The notes under the pieces are model-generated. The model ran no database searches. It was not told where the DNA came from and saw only the letters and a list, made by a program, of their open reading frames with translations. Of a stretch of 21,398 nt of DNA, positions 15,285 to 21,398 are shown piece after piece. The position numbers and the translations under genes were made by a program. The stretch's first letter is position 1, and every line of letters starts with the position of its first letter. Source of the DNA: a bacterium (GTDB taxonomy: Bacteria > Chlamydiota > Chlamydiia > Chlamydiales > SM23-39); NCBI GenBank assembly GCA_021818045.1, contig JAKAFF010000004.1, positions 1-21,398 of the forward strand, given 5' to 3'.

Positions 15285-17813
15285 CTATACATATTCGTGT
15301 GGCTGCGAAAGCGCGACCCAGGGCAACTGGTTATCTTGACTTGTCCATTGCTTCCATTCAATAAGGGGGGCGCCTTGCATGCCACAGCTTCTGACTCGCC
15401 AAATTTCCTCCTCGTCAGTGGCTGGATTGAGCACGAAGGCAAGTTGCCAACCAGACCAGTTCGAATCCGCAAATATCAGAGGTGAACGTCCCCCAATTTG
15501 CCAAATTGCCTGCGCTATCATCTGATTCCAGTTCGTAGAGCTAAATACGCCCTTGGTCTCCCAAAGCATTGTCTGCAAGATTCTATACAACTCGAAAGGA
15601 CCAAAATAGGTCCCTTGCAAAGCCCTATGGTGGCTGGATATGCCGAAAGAGCTGGCTATGCGGCGGATCACCTCCTCGGCCTCTTTTGGGGAAAACAGGG
15701 GCGCATATTCATACAAAACAGCATCTACAAAGGCTTCGCGATAACGCATAGCGGGATCGAGAGCCTCTATCAATTGCCCGCGCAACGCACGCCTTGTGGG
15801 AGCAACCCCTTTTTGTCGAAAGCGGTGTAAAAAAAGGGCCTGATCCTTCTCTTTAAGGCGCTCGCTCAATCGATGGGAAATATGTTCTTGCATCAACTCA
15901 TCCCACTCCCATGCCGACGCAGAAGATACGGATTGCACATCTTGGGGATTGAGTAGAAATGCGTGGGTGGGAGAGTAAGCCAAAAGCGGCTCGTCTTTTC
16001 TTGTCTTAGCCAAAAAATGTAAAAGATCGGAAGGCGCATGAGGCACACAACGCTCCTGCGAGAAGGGACGATCTCGACTGCAGTATGCTTCCAATAAAGT
16101 CTCTAGAGTTCCTCCAGAAAAATAGTCCCAAGGCGATCTTCTGCCCAACTTGTGGGAGCGCAGCTTAGCGCCTTCGAGAAATGGATTTTCTTGAATGTGC
16201 TGAATCAATGCCGTCATGAGCTGGGTCACGCACTCCGGCCCAACTTCTTTGGGGAAAGTGAGATCCGATTCGATGCGCACAAAAAAGTCTCGTAGCGAGT
16301 GTATATATTGAGCGCCATTAGAGATAGGCGTCCATTGACTGGCATCGCGACGCCCATGCTTATACACCAAGCGAAATCCTGCAAGGCCATCTTCATAAAC
16401 TAAGCCATCTTCGGAGTGAATCGCTGGATCAAACAGCTCTTGAAAAAATTCTTGAAACTTCTCATTGAGCTGCTCTAAAAGGTGGGGGAAAAATCGGTGT
16501 AGGGCCTCTATTTTCCCCATCCATTGATCCCTTTCCTCAAGGAGTCGATTGGCAATACCTACCTGCATCACCCACTCAGCTCGCAACTGATTTCTACGAA
16601 CATCACTCACAGCTCCGTGGATCATGCCCTCCAAAGCATGCACCAATCCGATTTCACGCTCATATTCCGCTGTTAATTGCCCCACTTTTTGATTGTACTC
16701 TTCTAATAACTCATTCACTTTTCCAAGCAAAAATGCCCCAACCCCTCCATCATCCGATGGATGCATCCCCAACCCCACATACAAATTCCAACGAGCAAAC
16801 TCCGTTTTCACATCGCAAAATGAAGCCATGGAATACTCCCATGCGCGCAAAAGAGCACAATCTGCAAAGCATTGAAACGCGTTATACGCCTGAGATAACT
16901 GCTTTTTCCATTCCGTAACTTTTTTGGCCATTTCTGTGGGGTGCGAACGGTACACCACTCCTTGCTTAGCAGCCATAGAGGAAAAATAGATCTCAGATAA
17001 GCTCTCTTCTCTTGCAACATCCTCATCGCATAGACCGAAAGCCAACAACAAACAAGAGCGCAAAGCCATCTCAACAGAAAGATGTCCTTCAAATAGACAA
17101 GCCATTTCAGGCGTTAGCAACACCCCTGCCGCATCTAACGCTGCCAAGATACCAGGAGAGACCCCCGAAGCACTCTGTGTCAGCTCAAATCCGCCCCAAT
17201 TTAAACTCAGAGGAACCGCATACTCTTTTCCAGCAACTACCCGCTTCAATTGACCCAGACATAAAAGGCTTAGTAGATCCTTGAAAAACCGCCCTGGGCT
17301 TTGGCGTTGCACAAAAATTGCAGGCGCAGTCGCAAAACAAGAGCCCACTGCTTGGCGCAGCACTGTAAACCACGCCGCAAGCACCGCTCTGCGCGTGCAA
17401 GACACAGTAAGGCGATCTACCCGCTCAGGCCACAACGTATAACGAATTAAATCTTCTGCTCCCTTATGACAAAAAGGGGGAGAAAACGGTTGAATTTGAC
17501 TCCAAAATACAGGCAGTTGCGTTAAACACGCTTGAATATGGGTGTAAATCAGTACATCCGCCTCTAATCCGAAACCTAGCAAATAGGGGCCCTTTTCAAA
17601 TACGGCTTGCAACTCCTGCAGCCGCGTCACATCCAGCTCTCCGCGCGCATCGACTAGCTGATTGGCCACTTTAAGTCCCGCTTGACGCGCCCGATAGCGA
17701 AAAGAATCCTGGATCGGGTTTTGATCCATCGCATAAGAAATTTTCATTTGGGCTACGAGATCGAGTCTCTGGGCAACGGGCTCTCTAGATAAAGTTGTCA
17801 AAAAAATATCCAA
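15285..17813 (-). CDS. Large protein of unknown family with a papain-like Cys motif
   Basis: About 842 aa, with no signal peptide or membrane span. I do not recognise the family. Three patches suggest a much enlarged papain-like fold. LRQAVGSCFATAP has Gln five residues before Cys159 (my numbering), like the oxyanion Gln and active Cys of papain or the GCVATA of streptopain. THAFLLNP (His617) resembles the His strand. PLIFADSNWSGWQLAFV (near 781) resembles the Asn-Ser-Trp strand. Between them is a long helical part (roughly 380-480) rich in Glu, Gln and Leu. The start is uncertain: no ATG lies before MKISYAMD, and the frame runs up to a TTG at 17891 through the palindromic repeat. I chose the TTG at 17813, with GAGG five bases upstream. 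It probably leads a leftward group with the MOMP-like gene, 44 bases away. Catalysis is inferred, not shown. Confidence 0.7.
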   Translation of the reverse strand: MDIFLTTLSREPVAQRLDLVAQMKISYAMDQNPIQDSFRYRARQAGLKVANQLVDARGELDVTRLQELQAVFEKGPYLLGFGLEADVLIYTHIQACLTQLPVFWSQIQPFSPPFCHKGAEDLIRYTLWPERVDRLTVSCTRRAVLAAWFTVLRQAVGSCFATAPAIFVQRQSPGRFFKDLLSLLCLGQLKRVVAGKEYAVPLSLNWGGFELTQSASGVSPGILAALDAAGVLLTPEMACLFEGHLSVEMALRSCLLLAFGLCDEDVAREESLSEIYFSSMAAKQGVVYRSHPTEMAKKVTEWKKQLSQAYNAFQCFADCALLRAWEYSMASFCDVKTEFARWNLYVGLGMHPSDDGGVGAFLLGKVNELLEEYNQKVGQLTAEYEREIGLVHALEGMIHGAVSDVRRNQLRAEWVMQVGIANRLLEERDQWMGKIEALHRFFPHLLEQLNEKFQEFFQELFDPAIHSEDGLVYEDGLAGFRLVYKHGRRDASQWTPISNGAQYIHSLRDFFVRIESDLTFPKEVGPECVTQLMTALIQHIQENPFLEGAKLRSHKLGRRSPWDYFSGGTLETLLEAYCSRDRPFSQERCVPHAPSDLLHFLAKTRKDEPLLAYSPTHAFLLNPQDVQSVSSASAWEWDELMQEHISHRLSERLKEKDQALFLHRFRQKGVAPTRRALRGQLIEALDPAMRYREAFVDAVLYEYAPLFSPKEAEEVIRRIASSFGISSHHRALQGTYFGPFELYRILQTMLWETKGVFSSTNWNQMIAQAIWQIGGRSPLIFADSNWSGWQLAFVLNPATDEEEIWRVRSCGMQGAPLIEWKQWTSQDNQLPWVALSQPHEYV

Positions 17814-17829
17814 ATTCCCCTCATGTAAT

Positions 17830-17910
17830 ACACAAATGAGTTCAAAAGTTGGATTTTCGGCTGCGCCAGCTTTCGCGTTGCCCAAAACCAACTTTTGAAC
17901 TCATTTGTGT
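17830..17910. repeat. Intact copy of the dispersed palindromic repeat
   Basis: Left arm 17830-17852 and right arm 17888-17910 are perfect 23-bp inverted repeats (ACACAAATG...AAGTTGG and its complement). The 35-base centre can pair further: TTTT with AAAA, GGC with GCC, GCG with CGC. The whole is an 81-base imperfect hairpin. Half-copies occur at 51-97 and 1561-1604 and a degenerate arm at 14437. It lies between the divergent thrS and large-protein genes and could be a non-autonomous mobile palindrome (MITE- or REP-like). Confidence 0.85.
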
Positions 17911-17937
17911 GTAAAGCAGCTTTACACTTCCTTTTTT
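17909..17937 (+). terminator. Hairpin with T-tract upstream of thrS
   Basis: GTGTAAAG (17909-17916), CAG loop, CTTTACAC (17920-17927) form a perfect 8-bp stem followed by TTCCTTTTTT. It has the form of a rightward intrinsic terminator and directly joins the palindromic repeat. It lies upstream of the likely thrS -10 box (TACAAT, 17950-17955), so it would shield thrS from readthrough rather than attenuate it, unless transcription starts further upstream. Confidence 0.45.
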
Positions 17938-17949
17938 ATCTAGATCCTG

Positions 17950-17955
17950 TACAAT
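17950..17955 (+). promoter_or_regulatory. Possible -10 box of the thrS operon
   Basis: TACAAT matches the -10 consensus at five of six positions and lies 28 bases before the thrS ATG. No good -35 occurs at 16-18 bases upstream (TTCCTT at best); TTTACA at 17921 is 23 bases away, too far for normal spacing. Weak -35 boxes are common in chlamydiae. Confidence 0.35.
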
Positions 17956-17983
17956 TTTTCGAGTTATCTTAATAGAGACGCAT

Positions 17984-19906
17984 ATGAAAATCAAAGTCAA
18001 CCATAAAGCCCACGAATTCCCAGATAAGAGCACTCCTAAAGAGGTCGCTGAAAAACTACATCTCACAGCCCCAGAACAGGCGATCTCCGTGAGTATTAAT
18101 GGCAAACTCCGAGATTTTACCACCCCTCTCACGGAGGGAGACGAGCTCATTTTCTGGAATTTCGACGATCCAGAAGGGAAAGAGGTGTTCTGGCACACCT
18201 CGGCACACGTTTTAGCACAAGCGATTTTGCGTCTTTGGCCCAATGCTCAGCCAACCATTGGCCCTCCCATCGAAAATGGGTTTTACTACGACTTTGGCAA
18301 CCTGACGATTTCAGATGAAGATTTTGAAAAAATTGAAAAAGAGGTCCAAGCCGTTCTCGATGAAAATTATAGACCTGAGCGGATGGAATTTGCAAACAAG
18401 CAAGAAGCTCTCTCTGCGTTTTCAAAAAACCCCTATAAATGCGAGCTCATCGACAGCTTTACAGAAACGCCCATTTCCGCCTACCGCCAAGGGGAGTTTT
18501 TTGATCTTTGCCGAGGTCCCCACGTAGCGGCCCTTGGAAAAATCAAAGCTTTTAAAATCTTAAAAACCTCTGGCGCTTATTGGCGTGGCGACTCTGAAAG
18601 AGAGATGCTCACGCGTGTCTATGCGATCTCTTTTCCAGATAAAAAACGGTTGAAAGAATACCTGTTTCTTCTCGAAGAGGCAAAAAAACGGGATCACAAA
18701 GTGCTCGGTCCTGCTTTAGACCTTTTCTCCTTCAAGGAAGAAGCGCCTGGCATGCCTTTTATTCATCCTCGAGGCCTAATCATTTGGAACCGCCTTATCG
18801 ACTTTCTTCGCGAATGTTTAAAAGAGGCGAACTACCTAGAGATCAAAACGCCTTTAATGATGAGTAAAGAGCTGTGGGAGCGCTCGGGGCACTGGTATCA
18901 CTATCGCGAAAACATGTATACTTCGCGCATCGAAGAGCGCGACTTTGCAATTAAGCCGATGAATTGCCCTGGTTGCATGCTCTACTATCGCACGGCTACA
19001 CACAGCTATCGCGAGCTCCCTTTGCGCATTGCTGAAATTGGGCACGTGCACCGATTTGAAGCCTCAGGAGCGCTCAACGGCCTTTTCCGGGTGCGCAGTT
19101 TTCACCAAGATGATGCGCATCTTTTCATGCGGCCGGAGCAAATCCGCGATGAGATCAACCAAATCCTGCAATTAGCTGATAAAATTTATATGACGTTTGG
19201 ACTCCCTTATCGCCTAGAGCTATCCACACGCCCAGAAAAATCGAAAACTATTGGCACCGATGCGGAGTGGGAAAACGCGACCAATGGATTAAAAGGGGCA
19301 TTAGATGATTGGGGCCACTCCTATCGGATTAATGAAGGAGATGGAGCTTTCTACGGACCCAAGATCGACATCCATATCCGCGATGCCATTGGACGATACT
19401 GGCAATGCGGCACCGTACAACTCGACATGTCTTTACCCCAAAAATTCGAACTAGAATTTGTCGAAAGTAGCGGCGCACATGAGCGCCCCGTCATGCTCCA
19501 TCGAGCCCTCTTTGGCTCAATTGAGCGCTTTTTCGGCATTTTGGTTGAACACTTCTCAGGCAAATTTCCTTTGTGGCTCAGTCCCTATCAAATCAAGATT
19601 GCAACTGTAGCCGATCGACACATCCCCTATGCGCAAGAGCTCAAGAAAAAGTTTGAAAAACACAATCTTGTGTGCGACGTAGACGATTCCAATGAATCAG
19701 TTGGAAAAAAGGTGAGAAATGCGCAGCTGCTCAAAACGAATTACCTCTTAACTGTTGGCGATCAAGAGGTGGAAGACAAAACTCTTGCTGTTCGCACACG
19801 CGATAATGTCGTGCATCCAAAGATTGACTTTTCAGAATTTCTCGATATTGTGTTAAAAGAGCGCGATGAACGGGCTCTAATGTCACCTTTTTCAAAAGCT
19901 CCCTGA
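17984..19906 (+). CDS. thrS: Threonyl-tRNA synthetase
   Basis: A 640-aa class II synthetase that charges tRNA-Thr. Residues 1-61 are the TGS domain. The editing domain follows, with HTSAH (71-75) and CRGPH (176-180), the HxxxH and CxxxH residues that clear Ser-tRNA. The catalytic core has MNCPGC with the zinc ligand C328, HRFE in motif 2 (356-359), FHQDDAH with H379, and PVMLHRALFGSIERF with the third zinc ligand and motif 3. The offset to E. coli C334, H385 and H511 is a constant six residues. The anticodon-binding domain closes the protein. It starts a rightward operon with parA (10-base gap). The leader carries a hairpin and an intact palindromic repeat. Confidence 0.97.
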   Translation: MKIKVNHKAHEFPDKSTPKEVAEKLHLTAPEQAISVSINGKLRDFTTPLTEGDELIFWNFDDPEGKEVFWHTSAHVLAQAILRLWPNAQPTIGPPIENGFYYDFGNLTISDEDFEKIEKEVQAVLDENYRPERMEFANKQEALSAFSKNPYKCELIDSFTETPISAYRQGEFFDLCRGPHVAALGKIKAFKILKTSGAYWRGDSEREMLTRVYAISFPDKKRLKEYLFLLEEAKKRDHKVLGPALDLFSFKEEAPGMPFIHPRGLIIWNRLIDFLRECLKEANYLEIKTPLMMSKELWERSGHWYHYRENMYTSRIEERDFAIKPMNCPGCMLYYRTATHSYRELPLRIAEIGHVHRFEASGALNGLFRVRSFHQDDAHLFMRPEQIRDEINQILQLADKIYMTFGLPYRLELSTRPEKSKTIGTDAEWENATNGLKGALDDWGHSYRINEGDGAFYGPKIDIHIRDAIGRYWQCGTVQLDMSLPQKFELEFVESSGAHERPVMLHRALFGSIERFFGILVEHFSGKFPLWLSPYQIKIATVADRHIPYAQELKKKFEKHNLVCDVDDSNESVGKKVRNAQLLKTNYLLTVGDQEVEDKTLAVRTRDNVVHPKIDFSEFLDIVLKERDERALMSPFSKAP

Positions 19907-19916
19907 AGGAGAAAAA

Positions 19917-20672
19917 ATGAAAGTCGTTTCCATTACAAGTTTCAAGGGTGGAACTGCCAAAACGTCGACCGTATTACACATCGGTTCCGCCCTGGCCCTA
20001 TTTCACAAAAAAAGGGTGCTTGTGATCGATTTTGATGCACAAGCCAATCTCACAACAGGCCTTGGATTTGATCCTGATGAGCAAGACAGTTTAGCCCCTG
20101 TATTACAAGGGGAGAAATCGCTGCAAGAGGTCATCTTAAAAACGTGCATTTCAAATATGGACATTGTGCCAGCAGATACTTGGCTGGAACGAGTTGAAGT
20201 ATCTGGATCTTTAGCAGCCGATCGCTATTCTCATGAGCGTTTGAAAGAGATTTTGCGCAATTTGCCATACGACGTAGTGCTCATCGACACACCCCCTTCT
20301 CTTTGCTGGCTGACTGAATCGTCCCTCATTGCATCTGACTTTTCTCTTGTTTGCGCAACTCCTGAATTTTACAGCGTGAAGGGATTGCAGCGCTTATCTT
20401 TGTTCATTAACAACATTTCCGAAAGACATGGAACACAAGTTCTCGGTGTGGCTCTTTCATTTTGGAATCCTCGCGGCAAAAGCAACGATGCATTTTTGAA
20501 AGTGATCGACCAAACATTTCCGGGAAAACTGTTGCAAGCAAAAGTGAGACGCGATATCGCAGTATCTGAGGCGACAATTTATGGAAAGCCGATCTTTGAG
20601 ACTGCGCCTAAAGCTCGAGCATCGAGCGACTACATTGATCTCACATCGGAAATACTTACGAGGATTGGATGA
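19917..20672 (+). CDS. parA: ParA/Soj-type partition ATPase
   Basis: A 251-aa P-loop ATPase with the deviant Walker A KGGTAKT (10-16), switch I DFDAQANLTTGLG (38-50) and Walker B VVLIDTPPS (120-128). The DxDAQxN pattern is of the ParA/Soj type rather than the MinD type, although chlamydial homologues are often labelled minD. There is no MinD-type amphipathic C-terminal helix. GGAG lies seven bases before the ATG, and thrS ends 10 bases upstream. The gene overlaps the pGP6-like gene as ATGA. In Chlamydia the same pair occurs on the chromosome (CT582-CT583) and on the plasmid (pGP5-D and pGP6-D). No ParB was seen in the window. Confidence 0.92.
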   Translation: MKVVSITSFKGGTAKTSTVLHIGSALALFHKKRVLVIDFDAQANLTTGLGFDPDEQDSLAPVLQGEKSLQEVILKTCISNMDIVPADTWLERVEVSGSLAADRYSHERLKEILRNLPYDVVLIDTPPSLCWLTESSLIASDFSLVCATPEFYSVKGLQRLSLFINNISERHGTQVLGVALSFWNPRGKSNDAFLKVIDQTFPGKLLQAKVRRDIAVSEATIYGKPIFETAPKARASSDYIDLTSEILTRIG

Positions 20673-21398
20673 TGTCTAAGTTCCATGATCTACTCAATTT
20701 GCGCTTTAAGCAAAAAGAGACGCAAGCACCAACCAAAATGACCGCTTTAGTAGAGCGCTCCAACAACGGCGAGTTATCAAGTTTTTCGGGAGTGTTCCGA
20801 GTCTCTCAACTCAATGAGAAAGAAAAGGAAGATCTCGAAGCCATTTTGCGCAACTACAGCTCGGATGCAACAACCGATTTTGAAGCAGATCTGAAAGCTT
20901 TGACCATCGTCACATCTGAGGTTAAAGCGATCACCAATCAAGCTGTCATTCTCCATGGAGAGCGGATCAAGCGAGCGCAAGAGATCTTAAAGCGCTATCG
21001 CGATGGAGCCTTCACCGCCTGGCTCTTTGCCACCTATGGCAATAGGCAAACCCCCTACAATTTCTTACAATACTACGAGTTCTACTCTCTTTTACCCCCC
21101 ACTCTTCATCCTAAACTCGACCAAATGCCAAGACAAGTCGTCTATAGCTTGGCCAGCCGCGCAGGGGAGTTAGAAAGAAAAGAGACCATCGTCAAAAACT
21201 ACGCAGGCCAGCCCAAACAAGAGCTTTTAAAACTCATCCGCGCTGAATTTCCGCTGCCAGAAGACGACAAACGCCTTCCCCACTTTGCATCTAACGCCAT
21301 CGCTCTACTCAAAAGAGCGCGCGACACACTGAAAAATCGCCATTGCGTATTGCGCGAAGAAGAAAAGCGGCAAGTCGCCCATGAGCTCACTCACTGGC
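20669..21398 (+). CDS. pGP6-D/CT583-like protein (partial, cut by window end)
   Basis: Open to the window edge: 243 codons are visible and the plasmid protein pGP6-D has about 247 residues, so little is missing. Two consecutive ATG codons start the frame; the first overlaps the parA stop as ATGA. The block AITNQAVILHGERIKRAQEIL, then FTAWLFATYGNRQTPYNFL, then QYYEFYSLLP, and MPRQVVYSLASRAGELE follow the order and spacing of pGP6-D (LLLGEKIYNARKIL, FSSWIELVFRTKSSAYNAL, AYYELFINLP, IPYKSAYILAARKGDLK). Its role is unsettled; the family is tied to plasmid maintenance or to regulation alongside a ParA. Coupling to parA suggests the two products act together. Confidence 0.88.
   Translation, partial: MMSKFHDLLNLRFKQKETQAPTKMTALVERSNNGELSSFSGVFRVSQLNEKEKEDLEAILRNYSSDATTDFEADLKALTIVTSEVKAITNQAVILHGERIKRAQEILKRYRDGAFTAWLFATYGNRQTPYNFLQYYEFYSLLPPTLHPKLDQMPRQVVYSLASRAGELERKETIVKNYAGQPKQELLKLIRAEFPLPEDDKRLPHFASNAIALLKRARDTLKNRHCVLREEEKRQVAHELTHW

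Overview
This window comes from a chromosome of the phylum Chlamydiota, most likely one of the environmental (amoeba- or arthropod-associated) families rather than Chlamydia itself. Three lines of evidence agree. A threonyl-tRNA synthetase, a ParA-type ATPase and a homologue of the chlamydial plasmid protein pGP6-D lie in tandem, the order I recall for C. trachomatis CT581-CT583. A recC/recB block is followed by a YgeD/LplT-like transporter, recalling CT639-CT641. A MOMP-family protein carries the PVGN...GYxGDFVxD signature of chlamydial major outer membrane proteins. I cannot name the genus.

Layout. 1-1605: a hairpin, then two leftward genes (a 125-aa unknown and a membrane-anchored two-lobe aspartic protease) bounded by inverted half-copies of a palindromic repeat. 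The protease gene is clearly AT-richer than its surroundings. 1609-8991: a leftward recC-recB-recD operon with overlapping genes and intact catalytic motifs. 9072-10651: a small outer-membrane barrel protein (rightward) converging on a leftward unknown gene with an internal duplication and a Cys-rich tail; a hairpin separates them. 10794-13120: rightward LplT-like transporter with a degenerate acyltransferase tail, then a DUF6629-like membrane protein. 13104-17813: a leftward group of an outer-membrane porin-like protein, a MOMP-like protein and a very large protein with a papain-like Cys motif. 17830-17927: an intact copy of the palindromic repeat and a second hairpin. 17984-21398: rightward thrS-parA-pGP6-like operon, the last gene cut by the window edge.

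Themes: double-strand break repair (RecBCD), cell envelope (three outer-membrane proteins, lysophospholipid transport), translation (ThrS) and DNA partition or plasmid-type functions (ParA/pGP6). No rRNA, tRNA, CRISPR array, transposase or integrase was seen. No gene-free stretch exceeds about 170 bases. The largest are 17814-17983 (repeat and thrS leader), 1460-1608 (repeat plus leader) and 10652-10793 (divergent leader; nothing convincing seen in it).
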